Below are positions 56,927 to 64,000 of a stretch of DNA of 64,000 nucleotides, in pieces. Under the pieces are notes generated by a model. It worked only from the letters and a program-made list of their open reading frames with translations. It ran no database searches and was not told where the DNA came from. Source of the DNA: Luteimicrobium sp042670205 (lineage in GTDB: Bacteria > Actinomycetota > Actinomycetes > Actinomycetales > Cellulomonadaceae); contig NZ_JBHUWD010000026.1 of assembly GCF_042670205.1 (NCBI RefSeq), forward strand, positions 1 through 64,000. The letters are read 5' to 3'. A program made the translations under genes and the position numbers. Each line of letters begins with the position of its first letter. Positions within the stretch are counted from its first letter, which is position 1.

Positions 56927-58264
56927 TCAGTCGCCGAACGGGCCGACGCGCACCACGGAGCGCGGGCGGGACGCGAGGTCCGCCGCGAGCTCGCGGACGT
57001 CGTCAGCCGTCACGGCGCGGATGCGCTCGAGCGACTCCTCGAGCGTCATGAGCTCGCCGTAGACGAGCTCGGCCTTGCCGAGCCGGCTCATGCGCGAGCC
57101 CGAGTCCTCGAGGCCGAGGACGAGGCCGCCGGAGAGCTGCCCGACGCTGCGCTGCAGCTCCGCGTCGGTGATGCCGCCGTCCGCGAACCGGTCGAGCTCC
57201 TCGCCGAGGATCTTCGTGACCTGGTCGACCTTCGCGGGCGCGCAGCCCGCGTACAGGCCGAACGTGCCGAGGCCGCCGTGCGCGGACGCGAACGAGTACG
57301 TGGAGTACGCGAGGCCCCGCTTCTCGCGGATCTCCTGGAACAGGCGCGAGCTCATCCCGCCACCGAGGACGGCGTTGAGCACGGACAGCGTGAAGCGGCG
57401 GTCGTCGGTCGCGGAGATGCCCGTCGAGCCGATGACGACGTTCGCCTGCTCGACGGCGCGGCGCACCGTGAGCTCGTGGGGTTCCGTCCCGATCCCCGAC
57501 GTGTCACCGGCGTCGCTCGACCTCCGCGCGCGCGGTGCGAGCGCCGGATCGAGGTCCCAGCCGCCCGAGACGAGCGCGTCCGAGACCTGGGAGACGAGCG
57601 CGTCGTGGTCGACGCCGCCCGCCGCCGAGACGACGAGGGTCTCGGGCCGGTAGTGCCAGCGGTAGTGCTCCCAGACGGCGTCGCGCGGGACCGCGCGGAT
57701 CGTCTCGGGCGTGCCCCCGATGGGGCGGCCGAGCGCGTGCCCTGCCAGCACGGTCTCGGCGAAGCGCTCGTGCACGACGTCCGACGGGTCGTCGTCGTTC
57801 ATCGCGAGCTCTTCGAGGATGACCTCGCGCTCGGTCTCGAGCTCGTCCGCGTCGATGGCCGCGGAGGTCACCATGTCGGTGATCACGTCGACCGCCATCG
57901 GCAGGTCGGTGTCGAGCACCCGCGCGTAGTAGCAGGTGTGCTCCTTGCCGGTGGCCGCGTTGGCCTCGCCGCCGACGGCGTCGAACGCCTCGGCGATGTC
58001 GAGCGCCGTCCGCCGGACGGTGCCCTTGAACAGCAGGTGCTCGAGGAAGTGCGTGGAGCCGAAGTGCCCGTCCGTCTCGTCGCGCGACCCGACCCCGACC
58101 CACGCCCCGAGGGACGCGGACCGCTGGCCGGGCAGGTGCTCGGAGATGACGCGCACGCCGCCGGGCAGGACGGTGCGACGGATGGTCGCGCCGTCCTGCC
58201 CGGCGATCAGCTCGCCGTCCGTGCCGGGGGCGCCGGACGGGACGAGCGGGAGTGCGTGCGGCAC
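56927..58264 (-). CDS. M16-family zinc metallopeptidase (PepR type)
   Basis: A 445-residue processing-peptidase-like protease. The inverted zinc motif is HFLEH (72-76), with a further glutamate expected near 152 in EREVILEELAMNDDD. The C-terminal half has GGGMSSRLFQEIREKRGLAYS, the substrate-binding R/Y motif of M16 proteins. It lacks a signal peptide. The gene starts one base after pnp ends, so the two are tightly coupled; the pair is conserved in actinobacteria, but the substrate is unknown. Confidence 0.94.
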   Translation of the reverse strand: MPHALPLVPSGAPGTDGELIAGQDGATIRRTVLPGGVRVISEHLPGQRSASLGAWVGVGSRDETDGHFGSTHFLEHLLFKGTVRRTALDIAEAFDAVGGEANAATGKEHTCYYARVLDTDLPMAVDVITDMVTSAAIDADELETEREVILEELAMNDDDPSDVVHERFAETVLAGHALGRPIGGTPETIRAVPRDAVWEHYRWHYRPETLVVSAAGGVDHDALVSQVSDALVSGGWDLDPALAPRARRSSDAGDTSGIGTEPHELTVRRAVEQANVVIGSTGISATDDRRFTLSVLNAVLGGGMSSRLFQEIREKRGLAYSTYSFASAHGGLGTFGLYAGCAPAKVDQVTKILGEELDRFADGGITDAELQRSVGQLSGGLVLGLEDSGSRMSRLGKAELVYGELMTLEESLERIRAVTADDVRELAADLASRPRSVVRVGPFGD

Positions 58265-58265
58265 G

Positions 58266-60536
58266 TCAGGCGTTCGCCTCGGCGTCCGCGGCCGGCGCGG
58301 CCGCGTCGTCGGACGAGCCCTCGGCCTTGTCCTCCGCCGCGTCCTCGGTGACCGCGTGCAGCGACAGCTTGCCGCGCGGGTCGATCTCGCCGATCTCGAC
58401 CTGGACCTTCTGCCCGATGGACAGGACGTCCTCGACGTTCTCGACGCGCTTGCCGCCCACGAGCTTGCGGATCTGCGAGATGTGCAGCAGGCCGTCCTTG
58501 CCCGGCGAGAGCGAGATGAACGCGCCGAACGACGTGGTCTTGACGACCGTGCCGACGAAGCGCTCCCCGACCTCGGGGACGTGCGGGTTCGCGATCGCGT
58601 TGATCGCGGCCCGGGCGGCCTCGGCCGACGGGCCGTCGGTCGCGCCGATGTAGACGGTGCCGTCGTCCTCGATCGAGATGTCGGCGCCCGTCTCCTCCTG
58701 GATCTGGTTGATCATCTTGCCCTTCGGGCCGATGACCTCGCCGATCTTGTCGGTCGGGACCTTCACCGTGATGACGCGCGGCGCGTTCGGGGACATCTCG
58801 TCCGGGACGTCGATCGCCTCGGCGATGACCTCGAGGATCGTGAGGCGGGCCTCACGCGCCTGGGTCAGCGCGTCCGCGAGGACGGAGGCCGGGATGCCGT
58901 CGAGCTTCGTGTCGAGCTGGATCGCGGTGACGAACTCGCTCGTGCCGGCGACCTTGAAGTCCATGTCGCCGAAGGCGTCCTCGGCGCCCAGGATGTCGGT
59001 CATCGCCGCGTAGCGGGTCTTGCCGTCGACCTGGTCGGAGACGAGGCCCATCGCGATGCCCGCGACCGGCGCGCGCAGCGGGACGCCCGCGTTGAGCATC
59101 GACAGGGTCGACGCGCACACGGAGCCCATCGACGTCGAGCCGTTGGAGCCCAGCGCCTCGGAGACCTGGCGGATCGCGTAGGGGAACTCCTCGCGCGACG
59201 GCAGCACCGGCACGAGAGCCCGCTCGGCGAGCGCGCCGTGGCCGATCTCGCGGCGCTTCGGCGAACCTACGCGGCCCGTCTCACCGGTCGAGTACGGCGG
59301 GAAGTTGTAGTTGTGCATGTAGCGCTTGCGCGTGACCGGCCCGAGCGAGTCGATCTGCTGCTCCATGCGCAGCATGTTCAGCGTGGTGACGCCCAGGATC
59401 TGGGTCTCGCCGCGCTCGAACAGCGCCGAGCCGTGCACGCGCGGGATGACCTCGACCTCGGCGGACAGCGTGCGGATGTCCCGCAGGCCACGGCCGTCGA
59501 TGCGGAAGCCGTCGGTGAGGATGCGCTGGCGGACCAGCGACTTCTGCACCGAGCGGTACGCGGCGGAGATCTCCTTCTCGCGGCCCGCGAAGGCCTCGGC
59601 GAGCTCGCCCTGGACCTCGGCCTTGATCTCGTCGAGACGGGACTCGCGGTCCTGCTTGTCGGCGATCGACAGGGCCTCGCCCAGGCGCACGGAGGCAGCG
59701 GCCTCGACCGCGGCGTAGGCGTCGGGCTGGTAGTCCGGGAAGAGCGGGAACTCGGCGGTCGGCTTGGCGGCCTTCGCGGCGAGCTCGAGCTGCGCCTCGG
59801 CGAGCGCGCGGATGAACGGCTTCGCGGCCTCGATGCCCTCGGCGACGACCTGCTCGGTCGGGGCGGTGGCGCCCTGCTCCTTGATCAGCGTCCACGACTC
59901 GTCGGTGGCCTCTGCCTCGATCATCGCGATAGCGACGTCGGACGCGCCTTCCTCGGTCGTGACGATGCGGCCCGCGACGACCATGTCGAACACGCCGCGC
60001 GCGCTCTCCGAGTAGCGGGGGAAGCCGACCCACTGACCGTCGATCAGGCTGACGCGGACGGCACCGACCGGGCCGGAGAACGGCAGGCCGGAGATCTGCG
60101 TCGAGATCGACGCCGCGTTGATGGCGACGACGTCGTACGGGTCGTCCGGGTGGACCGCGAGGACGGTCTCGACGACCTGGACCTCGTTGCGCAGGCCCTT
60201 GACGAACAGCGGGCGCAGCGGGCGGTCGATCAGACGGCACGTGAGGATCGCCTCGGTGGACGGGCGGCCCTCACGGCGGAAGAACGAGCCAGGGATCTTG
60301 CCGGCGGCGTACTGCCGCTCCTCGACGTCGACCGTGAGCGGGAAGAAGTCGAACTGGTCCTTGGGATGCTTGCCGGCCGTCGTGGTCGACAGGATCATGG
60401 TGTCGCCGTCGAGGTAGGCGGCCACGGAGCCCGCGGCCTGGCGGGCGAGTCGCCCGGTCTCGAAGCGGATGGTGCGGGTGCCGAAGCGACCGTTGTCGAT
60501 CACGGCCTCGGCGAACTGGATCTCGGGACCCTCCAC
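58266..60536 (-). CDS. pnp: Polyribonucleotide nucleotidyltransferase (PNPase)
   Basis: PNPase degrades RNA 3'-5' with phosphate and can add tails. The 756-residue protein has two RNase PH domains separated by a helical region, then KH (VITVKVPTDKIGEVIGPKGK) and S1 (VGERFVGTVVKTTSFGAFIS) domains and an acidic Ala-rich tail. FFRREGRPSTEAILTCRLIDRPLRP is a family signature. The GTG at 60534-60536 is chosen because AGGAGG lies six bases upstream. It follows rpsO, with a long hairpin between them. Confidence 0.97.
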   Translation of the reverse strand: MEGPEIQFAEAVIDNGRFGTRTIRFETGRLARQAAGSVAAYLDGDTMILSTTTAGKHPKDQFDFFPLTVDVEERQYAAGKIPGSFFRREGRPSTEAILTCRLIDRPLRPLFVKGLRNEVQVVETVLAVHPDDPYDVVAINAASISTQISGLPFSGPVGAVRVSLIDGQWVGFPRYSESARGVFDMVVAGRIVTTEEGASDVAIAMIEAEATDESWTLIKEQGATAPTEQVVAEGIEAAKPFIRALAEAQLELAAKAAKPTAEFPLFPDYQPDAYAAVEAAASVRLGEALSIADKQDRESRLDEIKAEVQGELAEAFAGREKEISAAYRSVQKSLVRQRILTDGFRIDGRGLRDIRTLSAEVEVIPRVHGSALFERGETQILGVTTLNMLRMEQQIDSLGPVTRKRYMHNYNFPPYSTGETGRVGSPKRREIGHGALAERALVPVLPSREEFPYAIRQVSEALGSNGSTSMGSVCASTLSMLNAGVPLRAPVAGIAMGLVSDQVDGKTRYAAMTDILGAEDAFGDMDFKVAGTSEFVTAIQLDTKLDGIPASVLADALTQAREARLTILEVIAEAIDVPDEMSPNAPRVITVKVPTDKIGEVIGPKGKMINQIQEETGADISIEDDGTVYIGATDGPSAEAARAAINAIANPHVPEVGERFVGTVVKTTSFGAFISLSPGKDGLLHISQIRKLVGGKRVENVEDVLSIGQKVQVEIGEIDPRGKLSLHAVTEDAAEDKAEGSSDDAAAPAADAEANA

Positions 60537-60771
60537 GGGTGCCCTCCTCATCTTCGAAGGCCGCCTCATGCGGGGCGGGGCGTCCGGGCGTCGGACGACT
60601 GGTCGTCGACGCCCGTGGCCCGGCCCCCTGCCAGCTGGTCTTCGATCGAGGTCCACGGAGCCGTGTCCGTCGATGCACGACGGGCGGGTCCGGGGCCCAC
60701 TACCGAGGACCGAACGTGGCGGCGAGGCGGCGGGATGGACGGTGGCCCGCCGGGGCGGGCCTGATACCGGA

Positions 60772-60800
60772 CCGGCCCGGTCCGCGAGGGACCGGGCCGG
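60772..60800 (-). terminator. rpsO-pnp intergenic stem-loop
   Basis: CCGGCCCGGTCC (60772-60783) pairs perfectly with GGACCGGGCCGG (60789-60800) across a 5-base loop, 11 bases after the rpsO stop. It may end the rpsO message or serve as a processing site in the pnp leader, as the rpsO-pnp hairpin does in Escherichia coli. The next 235 bp to pnp hold no gene. Confidence 0.65.
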
Positions 60801-60811
60801 GCCGGGGAAAA

Positions 60812-61081
60812 TCAGCGGCGCAGACCGAGACGCTCGATCAGGCTGCGGTAGCGGTTGATGTCGATCTTCTGCAGGTAGCCGAGCAGGCGGCGGCGCTGGC
60901 CGACGAGCAGGAGCAGGCCACGACGGCTGTGGTGGTCGTGCTTGTGCTCCTTGAGGTGCTCGGTCAGGTCCTTGATGCGCTGCGTGAGGAGCGCGACCTG
61001 GACCTCCGGCGAACCGGTGTCGCCCTCGGACGTCCCGTACTCGGTGATGATGCGCTGCTTGGTGGCGGTGTCGAGGGGCAC
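60812..61081 (-). CDS. rpsO: 30S ribosomal protein S15
   Basis: An 89-residue protein of the small ribosomal subunit, binding 16S rRNA helix 22 early in assembly. It matches S15 along its length: GDTGSPEVQVALLTQRI, LTEHLKEHKHDHHSRRGL and the ending YRSLIERLGLRR. The GTG start is preceded by AAGGAGA. Its promoter is probably TAGGCT at about 61170-61175 (minus strand). Confidence 0.98.
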   Translation of the reverse strand: MPLDTATKQRIITEYGTSEGDTGSPEVQVALLTQRIKDLTEHLKEHKHDHHSRRGLLLLVGQRRRLLGYLQKIDINRYRSLIERLGLRR

Positions 61082-61297
61082 AGTTCTCCTTGGATGTTCG
61101 TTGCGCGGTGCACCAGGGCATGTCCACCTGGGCGCTCTTTGTCCGCGGCCGGTCGAAACGGCACACCAAGCCTACCAGCAGGTACGGTCCCGACCCGAAC
61201 CGGACCGGCCCGGGCCGCGCCGTCCCCCCGGCGAGGAGCGTCACCGTGAGCACCGCGTGGCGCGCGGCCGCGTGCCGGACGCCGTGGCGAGGTGGGC

Positions 61298-62278
61298 CTA
61301 GCGAGGCGGGGTCGGGCGGGACGTGAGATCGACGGTCCGCGGGTCGGCCTCCGGGTCGAGCGGCGGGAAGGACAGGACCTGCCCGCCGGGGTTGACGCGC
61401 GGGTCGCTCGTCCAGCACAGCGCGAGCGCTGTGGCCGCGTCGCCCGCGGGATCGGGGTCGGTGTCGGCAGCCACGGTGAGGCGCGCGAGCTGGTCGGTCA
61501 GGGCGAGCCGGGCGGCGTCGGGCTCCTCGCCCGGCATCACCATCGAGCCCCAGCCGTCCCAGAGCAGCGTCTCGACGCGGTGCCGGTGCGCGACGTCGGC
61601 GAGGACGTACCGCTGGACGAAGCTCGGCCCCTCGAGACCCACGGCCCCTGGCGCGACACCGTACGTCGCGAGGTCCGTCCGACCGGCACGGTGGGCGAGC
61701 CACGCCTCGGCCGCCGTCTCGAAGGGCGAGCCCTCGCCCGTGGGCAGGTCGTGGACGTCGAACGAGAAGTCGTCCTGGCCGAGCTCGGGGTCGAACCGGA
61801 CCCAGCGCGTGCCGTCCCACCGCTCGGCGACGACGTGGTCGTGGGAGTAGCCCGCCTCGAAGTACCCCGCGAAGCCGAGGCGTGTGCGCGCGGGGACGCC
61901 GTGCTGGCGCAGGATCGCGACGGACAGGAGCGAGTGGTCCCGGCAGCACCCGCCGACGACGCACGCGTCGGCGCGGGGTGCCTCGAGCGGTCCGGGCTGC
62001 CGCTGGGTCGCGACGTCGAGGATCGTCGCGACCCAGCGCGAGTCGACGTCGCCCTGCTGGACGTCGGTGAGCCGGTGGGCCTCGCCGCGGTAGTGGAGGA
62101 TCGTGCGCGTGACCGCGCGGTGGAGCGACTCCGGGTCGGTGCCGACGGCGTCGAGCAGGGCGGCGTGGGCGCCCGGGTCGCTGAACGGGCTGTGCGTCGC
62201 GTAGTCCCGGAGCGTCGGCGCGACGACGTCGGCGGCACCCGGGGCGCGGACGCCGTGGAGCGTGTCGAGGATGTCCAT
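61298..62278 (-). CDS. Transglutaminase-like domain protein under MerR control
   Basis: A 326-residue cytoplasmic protein with a transglutaminase-like cysteine-protease core: Cys112 (VGGCCRDHSLL), His148 (YSHDHVVAERW) and Asp163 (RFDPEL). No signal peptide. Substrate unknown. The ATG follows a MerR-type promoter by six bases, so the transcript is leaderless and should be switched on by the upstream MerR protein. Insertion between rpsO and ribF is unusual for this region. Confidence 0.85.
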   Translation of the reverse strand: MDILDTLHGVRAPGAADVVAPTLRDYATHSPFSDPGAHAALLDAVGTDPESLHRAVTRTILHYRGEAHRLTDVQQGDVDSRWVATILDVATQRQPGPLEAPRADACVVGGCCRDHSLLSVAILRQHGVPARTRLGFAGYFEAGYSHDHVVAERWDGTRWVRFDPELGQDDFSFDVHDLPTGEGSPFETAAEAWLAHRAGRTDLATYGVAPGAVGLEGPSFVQRYVLADVAHRHRVETLLWDGWGSMVMPGEEPDAARLALTDQLARLTVAADTDPDPAGDAATALALCWTSDPRVNPGGQVLSFPPLDPEADPRTVDLTSRPTPPR

Positions 62279-62284
62279 GCGCTC

Positions 62285-62315
62285 ACGTTCCCCCCTGCCC
62301 CAGGGGCAGGGTCAA
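62285..62315 (-). promoter_or_regulatory. MerR-type promoter with 19-bp spacer and perfect dyad
   Basis: Minus strand: TTGACC (62315-62310), a 19-bp spacer, then GAACGT (62290-62285) six bases before the transglutaminase ATG. The dyad CCCTGCCCC-A-GGGGCAGGG (62293-62311) fills the spacer. Spacers of 19-20 bp holding a dyad are the signature of promoters activated by MerR proteins through DNA twisting. Confidence 0.82.
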
Positions 62316-63178
62316 GCGTCGTCGAGCGGGACCTCGACCCGGGCCACCTCGGCGACGTCGGGCGACCAGGGCACGGGGTACCGCTCGCGGGGTGGCCCGG
62401 CCGGGCGCCCCCACGCGCGCGCGGCGTCGAGGGCCGCGTCGTAATACGCGACGATCGGCGGGTAGCGGCAGTCGGCGGGCGGCACCGGGACGCTCGCGAG
62501 CCGCCCGGCAGGCTCGAGCCGGAGCGCGACCGCTCCGGCCGGCCGGACGACGCCCTCGTACGGGACGCACGTCTCGATCCGGCCCGCGATGCCCGGCCGC
62601 ACGGTCTCGTGGAACACCACGACGTACTCCGGCCCGAAGACCACGTCCTGCCGCGCGAGCTCCTCGCGGATCGTCAGCACGGCGGACGTGAACGCCGGGA
62701 CGAGCGCGGCCTGCTCGACGACGTCGGTCACGCACGCCACCGTCCGCGCCTCGCGCTCGACGAGGCGGACCGAGGCACGCAGGCGGGCGGCGTCGGGGAG
62801 CACGGGCGTGGCGGCGGGCACCGCCGCCGGTGCCGCGTCCTCCCCGTCCCCCGCGAGGAGGTCCACGACGCCGCGCTGCGCCTCGAGATCCCGGCGCCGT
62901 TCGGTCCACCAGGCGAGGAGCGCGGGGCGCAGGCCCTCGGGCGGCCCGTCGAGCAGCTCGGCGATGCGCGCGAGCGGCAGGTCGAGGCGCCGCAGCAGCC
63001 CGATCGCCCGGGCGCGCGCCACCTGGCCGGCGTCGTACGCGCGGTAGCCCGTCACCGGGTCGACGAACGCGGGAGCGAGGAGCCCGTTCGCGTCGTAGAG
63101 CCGCAGCGCCTTCGGCGACAGGCCCGACGCGCGGACCATCTCCCCCGTGCTGAGGGCGTCGCCGCCGCTCACGCTCAC
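62312..63178 (-). CDS. MerR-family transcriptional regulator with effector domain
   Basis: A 288-residue regulator: MerR winged helix at about 9-78 (STGEMVRASGLSPKALRLYD, TGYRAYDAGQVARAR), a coiled linker (about 84-108) and a C-terminal GyrI/BmrR-like effector domain (about 130-285), which in this family binds drugs or small cations. Its stop codon lies at the -35 of the transglutaminase promoter. It starts seven bases after ribF and may be cotranscribed with it. Confidence 0.9.
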   Translation of the reverse strand: MSVSGGDALSTGEMVRASGLSPKALRLYDANGLLAPAFVDPVTGYRAYDAGQVARARAIGLLRRLDLPLARIAELLDGPPEGLRPALLAWWTERRRDLEAQRGVVDLLAGDGEDAAPAAVPAATPVLPDAARLRASVRLVEREARTVACVTDVVEQAALVPAFTSAVLTIREELARQDVVFGPEYVVVFHETVRPGIAGRIETCVPYEGVVRPAGAVALRLEPAGRLASVPVPPADCRYPPIVAYYDAALDAARAWGRPAGPPRERYPVPWSPDVAEVARVEVPLDDA

Positions 63179-63185
63179 CTCCGCG

Positions 63186-64000
63186 TCAGCCCGCCGACGG
63201 CGACGGACGCACGGCGCTGCCGAGCGTCTCGCGGGCGCGCGCGACGTCGTCGTGCATGGTCGCCACGAGCCGGTCGATCGCGTCCGGGCCCTCGAACCGC
63301 AGCGTCGGGCGCAGCCGCTCGACGAGCTCGAGCACGACCTCCTCGCCGTACAGGTCGAGGTCGGTGCGGTCGAGGACGTACGCCTCGACGCGGCGCTCGA
63401 CGCCGTCGAACGTCGGGTTGGTGCCGATCGAGATCGCGGCCGGGAGCACGGCGTCGGCGTCGTCCCCGAGAGCCGGGCGGCGGAGCCAGCCGGCGTAGAC
63501 GCCGTCCGCGGGGACCATGCCCTGCACGGGGGTGCCGTCGGGCGCGGGACCGAGGTTCGCCGTCGGGAAGCCGAGCTCGCGCCCGCGCGCGTCCCCGTGC
63601 ACGACGACGCCGCGCAGCCGGTGCGGCCGGCCCAGCACCGCGTCCGCCGCGGCGACGTCGCCCGTGGCGAGCAGCTCGCGGACGTACGTCGAGGACCAGC
63701 GCGCGTGCCCGTCGTGGGGGGTCTGGCCGACGTCGCCGACGACCTCCACGACGAACCCGTACCGCTCCCCCAGCGCGATCATCGTCTCGAGCGTGCCCGC
63801 GTTGCCGCGGCCGAACCGGACGTCCTTCCCGACGACGACCCGGCGAGCCCGCAGGCCCTCCACGAGGTAGCGCCGGACGAACTCCTCGGGCGTCTGCCGC
63901 GCGAACTCGAGCGTGTACCGGAGCAGCAGCACGGCGTCGAGCCCGGTCTCCGCGAGGAGGTCGAGCCGGTCCCCGACCCCGGTGAGGAGCTCGGGCGCGG
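63186..64000 (-). CDS. ribF: Bifunctional riboflavin kinase/FMN adenylyltransferase (5' end cut off)
   Basis: RibF phosphorylates riboflavin and adenylates FMN to FAD. The reading frame runs off the window edge, so the N-terminus is missing. About 271 residues are present: the adenylyltransferase part with VVVGKDVRFGRGNAGTLE and WSSTYVRELLATGDV, then the kinase domain with GDARGRELGFPTANLGP, GVYAGW and SIGTNPTFDG. In actinobacteria it lies between truB and rpsO; the right neighbour is outside the window. Confidence 0.95.
   Translation of the reverse strand, partial: APELLTGVGDRLDLLAETGLDAVLLLRYTLEFARQTPEEFVRRYLVEGLRARRVVVGKDVRFGRGNAGTLETMIALGERYGFVVEVVGDVGQTPHDGHARWSSTYVRELLATGDVAAADAVLGRPHRLRGVVVHGDARGRELGFPTANLGPAPDGTPVQGMVPADGVYAGWLRRPALGDDADAVLPAAISIGTNPTFDGVERRVEAYVLDRTDLDLYGEEVVLELVERLRPTLRFEGPDAIDRLVATMHDDVARARETLGSAVRPSPSAG

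Noticed and set aside
58266..61964. PNPase fused to a long N-terminal extension
   Set aside because: The in-frame extension upstream of 60536 runs through the rpsO hairpin and antisense-like sequence; a clear AGGAGG marks the true start.

Overview
This window is high-GC actinobacterial chromosome. The gene order is the core block shared by Micrococcales and many other Actinomycetota: nrdR-lexA / hflX-dapF-miaA-miaB / gluABCD / recX-recA-DUF3046 / clgR-cinA-pgsA / ftsK / rnj-dapA / dapB-pepR-pnp-rpsO-ribF. High GC, DUF5302, DUF3046, ClgR, Nei2 next to Lhr, and many leaderless start codons fit the order Micrococcales, perhaps near Cellulomonadaceae or Promicromonosporaceae. The genus is inference and cannot be fixed from sequence reading alone. 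I saw no tRNA, rRNA, transposase, integrase or CRISPR array.

Layout. 0-2.7 kb: DUF5302, nrdR, a LysM membrane protein divergent from lexA across a spacer with three LexA-type boxes. 2.8-13.6 kb: lactate dehydrogenase, DinG helicase, HflX, an RsmC-like methyltransferase, DapF, MiaA, two tandem YbjN proteins and MiaB. 13.7-17.1 kb: a glutamate-type ABC importer. 17.6-30.6 kb: recX-recA with an SOS box, an MBL protein, a membrane phosphatase, DUF3046, the giant helicase Lhr with Nei, ClgR, CinA and PgsA. 30.7-40.4 kb: a CapA-like protein, FtsK, two TetR regulators, a VOC protein, RNase J and DapA. 55.6-64 kb: a TPR membrane protein, DapB, an M16 protease, PNPase, S15, a transglutaminase with its MerR regulator, and RibF (cut by the window edge).

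The accessory part is 40.4-55.5 kb, sitting between dapA and dapB. It carries an aldehyde dehydrogenase, YqhA, AzlCD and then a compact sugar locus: FucI-like isomerase, GH116 hydrolase, FGGY kinase, LacI regulator, GH172 (DUF2961) hydrolase and a CUT1 ABC importer. Three promoters in the locus carry the same dyad (TGAAATCGATTYC), so it reads as one LacI regulon. GH172 plus GH116 plus an isomerase/kinase pair without an aldolase best fits import of D-arabinofuranosyl oligosaccharides, release of D-arabinose, and conversion through D-ribulose to D-ribulose 5-phosphate. That would be a D-arabinan (mycobacterial cell-wall arabinan) scavenging route. It is an inference and needs enzymology.

Two other signals stand out. 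A mosaic intergenic repeat (period-29 tandem units plus a conserved core) occurs twice, both times between convergent genes (gluD/recX and capA/ftsK). Several promoters can also be read in detail: SOS boxes at lexA, lysM and recA, a SigH/SigR-type promoter at clgR, a MerR-type 19-bp-spacer promoter at the transglutaminase gene, and TetR-type dyads in two divergent spacers.
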